DNA of 64,000 nt, from NCBI GenBank assembly GCA_022836615.1, contig MU405246.1, forward strand, positions 228,510 to 292,509, given 5' to 3'. Source of the DNA: Annulohypoxylon bovei var. microspora (lineage: Eukaryota > Ascomycota > Sordariomycetes > Xylariales > Hypoxylaceae). The first letter of the stretch is position 1, and every line of letters starts with the position of its first letter. Below are positions 12,081 through 23,081 of the stretch, one piece after another. Under the pieces are notes generated by a model. The model did not search any database and was not told the DNA's origin. It saw only the letters and a program-made list of their open reading frames with translations. A program made the translations under genes and the position numbers.

Positions 12081-12445
12081 TACAGTCAGACCTCGACATA
12101 ACGATCCTCGAAAAACACAGGTCTGAATCCGTTATATCGATAATTCGTTATGGAAATTTACCCAAAAACGCCGATCATTGCTAGAAATGGCCAAATATTT
12201 CGAATATAAGACATGAAATAAGAGATTATTCCAAATAAGGTATAATACTAAGCTTTAAATGGAAATTATCGTATGAAACACCATGTATATAACGAATCTT
12301 TTGGTGGCAGGTTGAAATATTTAACGAATTTCGTTATATGAAAAAGTTCGTTAAATTACATACAAAATCGCTGTGTACGGCATTTCAAATCGTTATATCG
12401 AAAATTCGTTATGTACTAGGATCGTTATGTCCAGGTCTGACTGTA
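12081..12445. mobile_element. Pogo/Tc1-mariner-like MITE
   Basis: The terminal inverted repeats are 28 bp (12081–12108 and 12418–12445) with a single mismatch. The outer ends read TACAGTCAGACC and its complement, so the element is flanked by TA, the target duplication of the Tc1/mariner/pogo (Fot1) superfamily, and itself starts with CAGT. At 365 bp it cannot encode a transposase. Inside, the motif CGTTATATCGA(T/A)AATTCGTTATG occurs near both ends in direct orientation (about 12129 and 12391), with further CGTTATA/TTAACGAA units between; these may be transposase-binding repeats. The structure is directly visible; the superfamily is inferred from ends and target site. Confidence 0.85.
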
Positions 12446-12610
12446 CCTGGAATTTTTCCGTCGCATAATTATTCCACGCATAGCACGCACAATTATTCCA
12501 TGCATAAATGTTGTCATCGATTTACCTAGGTATTTTATACCCCATTAAAAATGATAGTCAACAAAACAAAATCTAGTACCGAAAGCAACCTAAAAATAAA
12601 CAAAATTGAA

Positions 12611-12681
12611 TGCATGAACGGGGAATCGAACCCCGGGCTCAACCTTGGAAGGGTTGAATGTTACCATTACACCATTCATGC
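12611..12681 (-). tRNA. tRNA-Gly (anticodon TCC)
   Basis: The minus strand folds into a complete cloverleaf. The acceptor GCATGAA pairs with TTCATGC, and the discriminator is A at 12611. The D arm is GTGT/ACAT around AATGGTA. The anticodon stem CAACC/GGTTG encloses loop CTTCCAA (anticodon TCC, reads GGA). The T arm CGGGG/CCCCG encloses TTCGATT. There is no intron. It lies 166 bp from the MITE. Confidence 0.93.
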
Positions 12682-15350
12682 TAACTAAGCAAGTACCAAA
12701 GCACTTGTTGCTGATATGTTCCGAATTAGTAAGAGGGTCTATACTGACAAGTTCCCAATTCTCAAGTGCAAACTAGAATGGCCAATTAAAACACTTCGAG
12801 CCTTACCTCAGCCAACCCAGCTAATCCTATCTAGGTAAATATGTATCCAGCTATAAAATGACAAGTCTATGGCTATATCTACATGCTATTATAAGGACTT
12901 ACAAAGTATATTTGATATGTCATATTTCGTACATTAGGCTTACATGTAGAATTGATATACAGGTCATAGCGAATTCCAAAGACTTCCAAGTTGTATTGGG
13001 CCGCTATAAAATCAGAAAGGCAATAAAAATGCTCGATCAAGTACTAGCGTAGGGGGCTAGACTTGAAGACCGCCTCGCAACATCAGATCACAGCCTAAAA
13101 CTACTTAGATAATAAATTAGCAGCGTCACTATGACCGTGACATTATACTATGGACTGGATGGACTGAATGATGGGCGAGCGGATAAGACATTGGAGATAA
13201 TGATGATTTGACATGTCATAAAATTACTATGACTTTACGACTTGAAAGACCACGCGGCCGCGATAAGGAACAGTCTCTAACGAATGAACATATCTAAGGA
13301 ATGCCGCCCGAATCGTGAGAAGAAGAAAGCAGAATAGGCATACAGTGAGCCGACGATTGTAACCTACCGTTCCAAGCGCCTAATTCCCTCTCGATGTCTC
13401 GGCCGCTCAAAAAGGAGTCTTTAGGATTTGGCGACAGGTTATAGTAGGCGCGATATACCATACAACTGCGACGATCATGCTACTACAGGCAGGTAGCTCC
13501 CGGAAAAATCATTGACGAATAGCACCTAAGGCGGGTTGGGTTCAAGAAATCCCATCTCTCAAAGATGGAAAAGCGAGGTCGGCAACAAGAATCGGGTCTG
13601 CATGGTGTGCTTGACCCTAGCCGATCTGCCCTCGTTCGATTGGGAGTACAAAACTTGTCCTTGTCGGAATAGTCTCCGGAAGAAGTTCAAATCGGCATTT
13701 TTACGGATTGTGCGGACGATGTCGGCAATACGTGATCGAGAACGGTCAGGATTACATGTGATTAGACTAGGTACCCTGATGGTCAGATGATGGATCAATC
13801 GGGGGGGAATAGCAGACGAAAAAGTTGGGCAATTGTTGAGGTGAACTTGGAATACCATTAGGAAAGCCAAGCGCAGAATAATAACGTCGTTTCTCTAGTT
13901 TTGTTACTTCCCACGAGCTTATTCTAAGGAGTAGGTAGATGATTTACCTTCAAACAAACATTAAACGGTTTGTGTACGAATATAAGGTAAGACATGCCCA
14001 AAGTTAACTAAAGGGATAATTAGCAAGGTTTTTCTAATGTAAACGTAACAGGATACACATCCATGGATGAGTGTTTCAATTCGTTGGATTACCTGTCTTA
14101 TGTGGAAACCCCTTTTTACACCATTTGGCGGGAAAACATTTTGTTAACTTTGTACTAAGTTACAAAACGTATGATTTGACATGGTTACAGGTAATCATTC
14201 CTAAAATACTTTCTTCTAAATATTTAACTCAATTTACTGTAAGATGATTTAATATGACTTACTTCCATGCTCAATTGTGTTATTAAATCTTTAAAATCAT
14301 GGGCGTTGGTGATTTTTGGTGGGCAAATTGGAAACTTCTATGACTTTTCCTTACCTGTGTCAAGATAATGAAAAGCGATTTTAATAGTAGTCCGTAGAAA
14401 TGTTTAACCTAGTTGAAGGTCAAAGACAAGCTCACATGGAATTTAGTCTCGACAACGTGTTAAAGTTTCATGTCACTTACTCACTTAAGTGCCAGTAAAT
14501 ACATATCACCTCCTTTTGACTTAAGTCTAAAGATGTCTCTGGATATAAGTCGCCTGACCAAGTGGAGTAAGCCCGGGACAAAAAAGAATACCCTCAGCTA
14601 ATCGGAATTCAGCTTTTGTATTGCCAATAGGCTATTTCGTATGATGAGGTGTATTCAGGGGCTCTTGCATACTGAAGCTAGTTATGGGGATAAACCTAAG
14701 ACATACAGTCACAACCGTACCAAGGAGTTTAAATGGGGTATGGAATGAGATATTGTTGCTTGGTGTTGGAAGACTCAACCTCTATAGAGAGCGGAGTAGT
14801 ACAAGGGTTGTTATATTAGATTTATCACTACCCAGGTGGATCATGGGAGGCTTCGTATGCAAGTTTATGGGTAATGCTAATATTTCCTATATGTTAAAGT
14901 GAACACCGCTTGACCGCTAATTACCTAAGCTAAATACTGTAGAGACAATATATGTCTCAAAATACGATTAGTAGGTAGGCAGGTACGGGTTAACATATAT
15001 CGTGGTGCTCTGTACGCTGTCCTAGGACAAGACATCTCCTTGCTGATGGTCCGAACTTGTGATAGGCAGAACTCCGATCTATCTAGACCTTCGATGACTA
15101 GCCCTCAGATATACTAGACCTATGGCACCAAGCATATCGACTACTTAGTCTTGGTTCGACCTCGACAACATAGATTTCTACTCCTGCTATCTTCGAATCG
15201 GACGTTACCCGAATTAATCAAGCAATATCATGTGTCTATAAATCCTTCCAGCCTAGAGGGTATTTCCACTTTACTCAGTCCCACTACCACCACCGATATT
15301 AAGAAGCTAGGGTAGAAGGAGGCCAACACAGAGAGTTCTCGACCACGCGA
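12682..15350. other. 2.7-kb gene-poor stretch
   Basis: Only short frames without coding character are present. A G run and AT-rich patches occur (for example 13980–14300). No RNA gene or repeat structure is recognised. It forms the 3' flank of the helicase–nuclease gene. Confidence 0.5.
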
Positions 15351-17501
15351 TCACCACAACCCGGCAACCTCATCGCGCACGCGGCGGCAAGTTTCCAGGA
15401 ATTCATCAGTCGGGACGGCGCCCTCGGTCGAGAACTTAGCGCGCAGGATATCCTGGAGCATGTGTTTAACACCATCGACGCCGGCGGGCGATGCGATCTC
15501 CCAGCGCTCGCCGTCGCGCACGTTGAAGAGGACGACGCGCGGCAGCGCGGGCAGGCCGTGCTTGCGGGCCTGGAGGTAGGCGTACGCGCAGGCCTGCACG
15601 GCGTGCTCGAGCGACAGCTGCGCGACGAACTTGATCTCCCAGAGCGCGGCGTCGGCCGCGCGCCGGCCCGCCGCGTACATGACGATGTCGGCGCGCCCGC
15701 GCAGCTTCGTCTCCTGCGCGCCGACCGCGAACTCGTCGTCCCGCAGCCGGCTCTCGAACTCGAGGCTCTCCGCCTCGCCGCCCGCGCCGAACTGCGCCCC
15801 GAGCCGCCGCACCGCCGCGTCGAGGTACGTGTCGAGCCAGTCGAACTTGTGCTCCCTCATCTGCACCAGCCGCGACCGGTATCCCGTTATCTTGGCGTCG
15901 CTCTCGCACGCCGCCCGGCAGAACCAGGCTGCTTCGTCCTGGCCGATTTCCACCTTCTTGCTCTTCTTGTACCCGAGGCCGGTGAGCTTGCGCCGTAGGG
16001 CGTACTCGTAGGCCGCGACCACGGCGATCCCGTTCAGGTCGCTGACGGCTTCGTACATCATCTTGGCGGGGTCTGTGAGGACCTTGCCAGGGGCGCGGAT
16101 GTGCTCACTTTCCGGTAGGCGGGGCGAGACGTGTGTGATGTCGACGTGGTTGTTGACGATAGACTCGAGCAGCTCGTCGCGGACGTGGCGCGCCATGTCG
16201 GAGACCCAGACATTTTTGGGAAGTAGTAGGCCGAGCTGTAAGGGGCGGCCGGCTTGGGGTTGACGCTTCATTTTTTCGGTCGAAATGAAGGTGGCGGTGT
16301 TCCCGAGTTTAGGAAGACGTATGAACGGCATAGGCTGGTTGCTATTGTGATGTAAGATGACGAGCTGCTTACGAGCACGAGTAATGGCAACGTAGGTCGC
16401 ATTCGGACATCTGTCGTCTGGTAGGTCCCGCCCCATGAATTTGAAATACCCATTATCTGCCCCGTATACGATCACAAGGTCTCGCTGGTTTCCCTTGAAC
16501 TGGTGGTAGGTAGATGCGCAGACTTTCTTGTCTATAACATCGTCGTCCAGCTGCACATCGTCTGATACTGAAACGGCAACCGGCATTTCGTAACGCTCGG
16601 TGAGTAAATTTGTTAAGGACGCGAGCGGGGCGTTGCCACGAAGAGAAGGGGCAAGAATGGCTGTCCGCTCCGGCCCATACTTCCGAATCAATGGCACTAG
16701 TCTCTCGGCAACTTTGTCAACGAATAGAAGATTCTCATGTATGTAGATGGGCTTCGGCCCGTTATGCGATCCTGTTATGTGATTTTTGTCGTCGAGAAAG
16801 ACTTCGTTGACGAAGCGTGCGGTTTCATGAGAGAGCCTGAAACTCTTGCTAAGTGGCAAATGGGTCCATTTATGAGGAGAAAGGGCGGAAAGGATTGACG
16901 GCGAGAGACTGAGAAAACGGGAATCAGCCCCCCGGAAATCGTATATAGCCTGCCGTTCGTCTCCGAGAGCTACGATCCGGGGGGCACGCCCTCCAGCGGC
17001 ACGTGTTACGGACAAGATAAAGGTGCTCACTAGCCAGTAAAGGTTCTCGGTGCAGTCTTGTAACTCATCCAAGATGATGATATCGTAGGGCCTACCGGTC
17101 CAAATCGGCCCCTCCCCCTTTTCCCGGTGAGCCTGTAACTTGACATCGTTATAAACCACTTCCATAAATAGCTTGCTCGCCACCCCATGGAACGTAAACA
17201 CATCGCACATTTCATAGTCCTCTAGAAGACGAGCGGTCTCAAGCTGTAAACGTTTCGAATATGTGACGACTGCCACGGCCAGACCTGGGTTTGCATGAAC
17301 GATGGCCTCGGCCGTAGCTGTCTTCCCCGCGCCGGGCCTCGCGGAGACGACGACATTCTGTAGACGAGAAAGCTCGACGATGGCTTGCTGCTCAGCCGAA
17401 GGAATAAAAGGCCCTTTCGTCTCTGGCAGTACCCAACTAGCGAGAGACCGGGCTCTTTGGTACGGAATTAAACCACGCAACTTACGCCGGAAAGCAGTAA
17501 C
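15351..17501 (-). CDS. UvrD-like SF1 helicase fused to a PD-(D/E)XK (RecB-type) nuclease domain, 5' end unresolved
   Basis: Counting residues from a TTG at 17480 (709 codons), the superfamily-1 helicase motifs are in order: Walker A ARPGAGKT (47–54), Walker B LDELQD (137–142), motif III GDERQAIYDFRGAD (173–186), SKSFR (211–215), motif V HQFKGNQRD (326–334) and motif VI VAITRAR (364–370). The C terminus has GRAD (595–598), WEIK (614–617) and QACAY (629–633), the acid…(E)xK…QxxxY pattern of RecB-family nucleases. This predicts an ATP-dependent DNA motor that also cuts DNA. No ATG precedes Walker A in frame. A stop at 17502–17504 overlaps a possible acceptor (TGTTAG at its end), so exon 2 may start at 17501 with a 5' exon further up. 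The nuclease half is clearly more GC-rich than the helicase half. Physiological role unknown. Confidence 0.85.
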   Translation of the reverse strand, partial: VTAFRRKLRGLIPYQRARSLASWVLPETKGPFIPSAEQQAIVELSRLQNVVVSARPGAGKTATAEAIVHANPGLAVAVVTYSKRLQLETARLLEDYEMCDVFTFHGVASKLFMEVVYNDVKLQAHREKGEGPIWTGRPYDIIILDELQDCTENLYWLVSTFILSVTRAAGGRAPRIVALGDERQAIYDFRGADSRFLSLSPSILSALSPHKWTHLPLSKSFRLSHETARFVNEVFLDDKNHITGSHNGPKPIYIHENLLFVDKVAERLVPLIRKYGPERTAILAPSLRGNAPLASLTNLLTERYEMPVAVSVSDDVQLDDDVIDKKVCASTYHQFKGNQRDLVIVYGADNGYFKFMGRDLPDDRCPNATYVAITRARKQLVILHHNSNQPMPFIRLPKLGNTATFISTEKMKRQPQAGRPLQLGLLLPKNVWVSDMARHVRDELLESIVNNHVDITHVSPRLPESEHIRAPGKVLTDPAKMMYEAVSDLNGIAVVAAYEYALRRKLTGLGYKKSKKVEIGQDEAAWFCRAACESDAKITGYRSRLVQMREHKFDWLDTYLDAAVRRLGAQFGAGGEAESLEFESRLRDDEFAVGAQETKLRGRADIVMYAAGRRAADAALWEIKFVAQLSLEHAVQACAYAYLQARKHGLPALPRVVLFNVRDGERWEIASPAGVDGVKHMLQDILRAKFSTEGAVPTDEFLETCRRVRDEVAGLW

Positions 17502-18465
17502 CTAACAGCTATCATTAGCCCACGATCGGCAACCGAGAGAATGACATTACCGGGAGGCTAAATAGAGTCTGTGGGTTTCTAGTCCTGAGGCAAGTAATAG
17601 CATGTGGGATAATACCGATATACATATCTCTCGGGTCCCGAAGCCAAATGTAACCGTCGAACGCCGTCCACGGCAAAGCCGATGCTCTCCGTGCTTACAG
17701 TTATAACGTCGATATTGCCCTTCACTTACCAATGCATATTTTTAAGGTAGGTAGGTATGTTGTATCCTACATATTCGAGCATTACCTAGTACGCATTGGT
17801 TATTGCGTATTACTTGAAGGAATAGCTAAATAGAGCTCTGGCTTGCGGGTTGGTTGGGCTCAAGATGCAGTTTGGCAGACTTTTCTTTCTTTCTTTTTCT
17901 TCCACTCCAGGATAAGTCATGACTCTGCTGACTCATCGTGGTCATAAAATGTCCCCATTTATTTTTCCAAGCGCCCGGGTCACTGTGGGGTGGTTACGTA
18001 AGCTGTGGGATTAGATCAATTAGTGGGCACTCTCGTTTTAGATTTAGGTTTTACAACCAAACAAAAACAACCACATTCCATTCCATTGCAAGGCTCTGGC
18101 TGCCATTTTTATAGCAATTTTGAAAGTACAATGACCTAAAAACTGCTTTTTCATTGGATACAAGCATTCTGGGATAGTCCGAATTAACCACTACAGGATA
18201 ACCCTCCGTTCTTCTGTTCCACAGGCTATCACGTGATCCAGAAAGTGTCGATATAGGGGTATGTAGGTACCTAATATTAGCTAGGTAGGTACCTAACTTT
18301 GTGGTATCACAATCCACACAATCCACGTAACCTTTGAAGGAAATCAGAAAAGTCTGCCAGGTCACCTGACCTGTATCTATTCATTTCGATACAATGTTGA
18401 ACGAGGCTGCCAGGTAACCTTCCGTAAAAACCTATCACTTTTATGAAAAATCAGGTACTTACACA
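17502..18465. other. Intergenic between helicase–nuclease and HET genes
   Basis: Should contain the missing 5' exon and promoter of the helicase–nuclease gene. A pyrimidine-rich tract (about 17880–17905) and a cluster of GGTAGGTACCTAA-type motifs (about 18260–18298) are present. No other gene is supported. Confidence 0.5.
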
Positions 18466-20165
18466 ATGTGCGTTACAGAGGATTTCGAAAATACTACGTG
18501 GAAGAGCATCGTTTCCCCTTCTTTCATTTTTAGATGTTCCCCACCCCCTGGAAAGTTTAAATTCTATAAGATCGATACAGAAACTCCACTTTTGGTTCAG
18601 TCTTCAACAACAAATAATTCAACAAGTAACCCAGAAATTTGTGCAAACGTAAACCGCCCGACCACAGAATTCCACAAACAATACTTACGTTGGGAATATC
18701 CTAAGAATTACCCAGAATTCGTGACTTATCCTGAATACGATGTCTACTCTGAGCAATGGGAAACATCAGGGGGGGCGGGTGACAACATCATTTCCTCCCC
18801 TGATTATAAGGCATTGAATCGTTGTTATGGAGAAAATATACTGATCCGAGTATTCCTAACGGTCTTCTGTTTTGGACTTCGACGGTGTCAAGCCGAGCAG
18901 TGCCTAAAAAGGTGGAAAGAGATAGACAAGGTGGCTCCTCCTTGTGAATGGAATCGATTTCGGGAGCTAATCATAACAATATTGGCTTGCCGGATACCTA
19001 CCTACTATGCTCATCGTTCTTAGGTATCATCTACAAAGCTACTATCCCGAAGAAAAAACGGTGACTGTCTGTCTTGATCTTCATGGATTCTTTTATCTTA
19101 TCCGATGGGCTCGTCGCATTGTCGGAGGCGATAGAATCGATGCTATTATCAACTGCAAAGACACACCTAGCTATCGTTTCGATAGGGACATATACAATCT
19201 TCTTGCTCCGGGTTATAATGATCAGGCTATGAAGACGTCGCGCAAGTGTAAAGAAAGCGGTATCTGCTCCAATCGGCTTTGGAACCTGTCCATCCTAAGC
19301 GCTCTAGGCCCAGGAGATATTCCATACATTGCGCAGATCGCTCTTAACATGAAAAAACCAAGTCAACAACGCAACAATAGTAATCACGAAAATTGCACTG
19401 AGCAGATGTGCATTTACAGCGATGTCAACAGCACATCTGTTAAACAGATGCACAAGTGCGGCTATCCACACAACTGTGGTAATATCGAATTTCCAACTAT
19501 TATATTAGATGAAGCTTTCAACCCCAGGGGCGCCGACAAGTGGCACCAAACTGCATGGGTTGTACCAAGAAAAGCATCGTACAGTCTCAGACAATTAAAG
19601 ATATTATCTTCTCTCCGGAATCTCAAACATCTAAAGATGTCTTCTCTCTGCAGTCCAGACAAGCATAAATACATAGCTATATCTGTAAGTAAGAAACTAC
19701 TTACTTGTCGCTGGTACTGATAATTTGGCGAAGCATGTTTGGTCTGATGGCACGGGTGCAGGAGTGACATCCCCCGGGCTCGTGAACAGATGCTTAGCTC
19801 GTTACTTTATGGAGACTGCTCACGACCTAGGATGCAGCGGTCTCTGGTGGGATACTGTGTGTATCCCCAGGGATCGAAAAGCCCACAGCATAGCCATCAA
19901 CACGATGCTACGGAATTACGAAGAGGCAAGGTTCACAGTCATACACGATCAAGACTTGGTTGAGTATGAGTGGAAGGAAGACGGAAGTCCTGCCGTCGCT
20001 CTCATAATTCTGCATGCCTATCAAAGTCGACCACGGGGATTATACAACCATTCATTGTCGCTGGATTGGATGTGTTCATCTCTGCGCGAAAAGCTATACG
20101 AGAAAACATATCTTGGACGATTCACATGCCTCATCTACGTTTGGAACAGACGACAGCGACCATAA
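18466..20165 (+). pseudogene. HET (heterokaryon incompatibility) domain protein, frame-disrupted
   Basis: A 49-nt intron (19685–19733, GTAAGT…AAG) joins KYIAIS to HVWSDGTG, the hallmark start of a HET domain. It is followed by GLWWDTVCIP and YEEARFTVIHDQDLV with DGSPAVALI, all in HET order. Breaks are visible. Upstream, the frame containing EWNRFRELIITIL stops at 19023, while the matching continuation (CLDLHGFFYLIRWARRI) is in another frame open from 18977. Downstream of ALIIL, the expected SPWF-RGWT segment is degraded, and AGLDVFISARKA is in a shifted frame. HET proteins trigger programmed cell death on non-self fusion. Two or more frame changes suggest decay, though assembly errors or odd introns are not excluded. 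The 5' limit is uncertain. Confidence 0.75.
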
Positions 20166-22157
20166 TGTAACACTAGAGGTGCAATATGTGCGGCATTGTT
20201 CACATTTGGTTTAAGACGAGTCAAGATTTATATGCCTCTCTGAATTGTCTGAAGGCGAATCTGCTGATGAACACAATATTGAACACAGTAGATTTACTAG
20301 AGGGCAAAGAGCGGTCAACGCCAGTATTTCTACTCTCTACCTTCTATTTGATGTCCTAGCTGGAATCCGAAACTGTGGTTTCTATCGGTTGGGAATCTTT
20401 CGAAAGACATTTGGAGAAATATTCAGATCCAAGCTACAACAATACAGTACTAGTCTTTCCGAAGTAAAAAACCTTGGCTGTATCAAATCGTTAGGCATGA
20501 GGTTGTATTGAAGTCTGCGTCCCGAGGTAGACTATGTGGTATGGGTAACAACTGCGTTTTTGCGCAAGGAACTCTGACCTAACTGCCTAGGGTCGCGGTA
20601 TACACACAGGAAAAGCCCCTTTGTCAGTTCTATCTCAAGTCCATCCGAGCCTCAAGGCGCGAGCGCCTTGCTCGCCCATGTTTTGGCCATGGCCCGAATA
20701 CCAAACCACCAGCAAGGTTCGTTTATCAAAAGTAGATGGTATACGACTTGCGGTGTAATCTTTGACAGGGCTATGCGCATTTTGCTTGTGGGGGAAACAG
20801 CTCAAGACATTTGACTCATTTGGGAATCTCAGGAGTTCACTTCTACGTTTTAATCAAGAAAAGAAACGATATTTAAAACATCCGAATGTTAACCGATAGT
20901 TATATAGATTTTTACTACAATTCGTATCAAATTAATATTTTACCCCTTTAATATTTCATACGCTTATTTTAAAAATACTTCTCTTTATATAGGTAAGAAA
21001 TATTATAGATTAAGAAGTACTACCTGAATTATTTTTCATTTCCTATTGAAAGTGCAGTGCCCAAGGCACGAATCCCGGGGGGGAAGCGGTCTTATATGAG
21101 ACAATATCTGGGACAACGCCCTACCGGAGCTCCGATAACAACAGCATGCCCGTGAGCATGTTCCTATCTCGTGCAGTATACTCATACTTTTTAAATCTCG
21201 CTTTTCAAACCCTACCTAATATATTCACCCCATATTGTATCATTGTAATCGTCCAGATTAATAATCACCAGGTTTCCTCCGTGGGATGAAGACCATTTCT
21301 GTGTAACTATCAAGAGAAATCATCTGTACTCATATGAAACTGTTTATGAACCAAGTCCATGTCAGTAATCTACATCCTATAGACATCAAGTCCATTATCT
21401 TTTGCCAAGGGAGCTCTTATTATGTTAAATGTAATTTTAGCGAAAATATGAAAAGCTAAGTGTTTTTTTGTCTTCCCCAGATACTGGAAGGCAACGTTGC
21501 TACTTCTTCGGAACGACCATATGGTTTCAAATCCGGGAACTAGTTCGTTGCACTATACGGTAATACAAAGTCCGGGAGCGATGATCTGCCTGCTTTATAT
21601 ATTATTGCTGGATGCCACGCGCAGATCTTGCTCAGCTTGAACAATATCGGCATATGGTAAGCCTTACTCATGGTCCTGTGTTAGCTTTCAGCCGGCTTGG
21701 CGCCTTACGGGCAGCTGAGGCACAAATTGAGAAGGTTGGAGATTCGGGGAAATGTTGGGCGTCAGCACACGCGAGATGAGGCAGACAAGCCTTCTTGTAG
21801 GCCGGGTAAGGTGCATGAATATGCCGCTTCAACCGATCAGTGGTGTGTAAGTACCTGATAGCACGCAGCTTACTCGGTATACATTTTAGCCACGGAGATC
21901 ATCCGCGTAAGTCAGACAATCTATTCGAGAACCGCACATCGTCTACATGTTTCCCGGTCCTTGGCACTGTGTAACCCTAGATGCAGAATGACGATCGACG
22001 ATGATGCGTGACTGTCAAATGTATAAATAAGTCATATTCACCATCGATGATACCATTTACAGCTTTTACGACGCAATCGATACTTCGACGGTTTGAGTTT
22101 CTAGAATTTCTAGACATCGAGAGTGAGCATCTTATTGGTGACCACGAATTCGTTACA
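20166..22157. other. Gene-poor stretch after the HET pseudogene
   Basis: A short frame at 20245–20511 may be the eroded C-terminal part of the HET gene, but shows no clear motif. An AT-rich patch runs from about 20860 to 21050. The remainder shows no supported gene; the last part is the promoter and 5' leader of the sulfotransferase-like gene. Confidence 0.45.
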
Positions 22158-23081
22158 ATGGGCCAGGGTCCCTCGCTTCCAGGTCCGCCGGGGACGAAAT
22201 TTCGTGTCATTGGAGCTGGAATGTAAGTTGAATTGGGTTGCCTATCGTTCAATTCCTAGTTTAGAACAAACCATTCATGCAAAGTCTATTGAAATTCCAT
22301 GATGTTAGTTGTAATTACTTGAGAATTGGAGTTGACTTCATATAGGTCGCGTACTGGAACCAAAACTCTTAACGAAGCTCTCGCCATCCTCCTCGAAGGT
22401 CCTGTCCACGACTCCGGGATCCAATCTCTCGGGGGGCCAGTCGACCAGATGAAAGCTTGGCTCGATATAATGGAGCTCGCCCCGAGAGCCAGAACATTTT
22501 CGGAACAGAAAAAGCTTGATTGGCTCATATCAGAAGTACTCGATGGCTACGTTGCAACCATGGACTGCCCCGCTGCGACGCTTACCCCTGAAATCATGCG
22601 AGTCTACCCTGACGCCCTCGTAATAGCAACAACCAGAAACCAGGTGGCTTGGTGGAAGAGCATGAACTACTTAAATAGTCTGATGGGTACATGGTATCTC
22701 CCTATCGTGGTTCTGTGGCTGCACAAGACCCAAGTGTACGGAATATGGCGCGAACGGTTCCATCGCATAATGATGTGGCGCTACAACCAGGAAAAGATTG
22801 AGGAGGATACCCTACGCAGGCACGAGGAACATTTAAGGCAGGCTGTACCTCCAGAAAAGTTGTTCTTTTACGAGGTTAGCCAAGGATGGGAGCCGCTGTG
22901 CAAGATTCTGGGCGTCCCGATACCCGATCGTCCGTTCCCGCACAATAATAGCAAAGGCGATGCGGCGCAGACATTCCGCGATCACATAGTAGCAGGCTTG
23001 CTGGCATGGATATTTATGCTCATGTTAATGAGTATGGTAATTTGGTTTGTAAGAAACTGGCTTATTCAGCGTTTCTCATGA
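22158..23081 (+). CDS. Sulfotransferase-family (P-loop) protein with C-terminal membrane anchor
   Basis: Two exons (22158..22222, 22346..23081) give 266 aa. The 123-nt intron splits the Met codon of GAGMSRTGTKT, and its removal restores this P-loop-like nucleotide-binding motif at residues 19–29. The sequence continues with the family pattern (ALAILLEGPVHDSG, MDCPAATL, YPDALVIATTRN, then the WWKSM segment). It matches the fungal and animal 'sulfotransferase 4' type family, often annotated as NAD-dependent epimerase-like. A hydrophobic segment near the C terminus (GLLAWIFMLMLMSMVIWFV) should anchor it in a membrane. The ATG at 22158 has a good context (TTACAATGG); the open frame extends further up but gains no conserved sequence. 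Substrate unknown, and real sulfo-transfer is not established for this family. Confidence 0.82.

Noticed and set aside
15462..16011. Long plus-strand and other-frame open frames over the nuclease domain
   Set aside because: GC-rich shadows of the minus-strand helicase–nuclease gene, without recognisable domains.
22008..22157. Upstream extension of the sulfotransferase-like frame
   Set aside because: The extra ~50 residues show no family sequence, and the ATG at 22158 has the better context.
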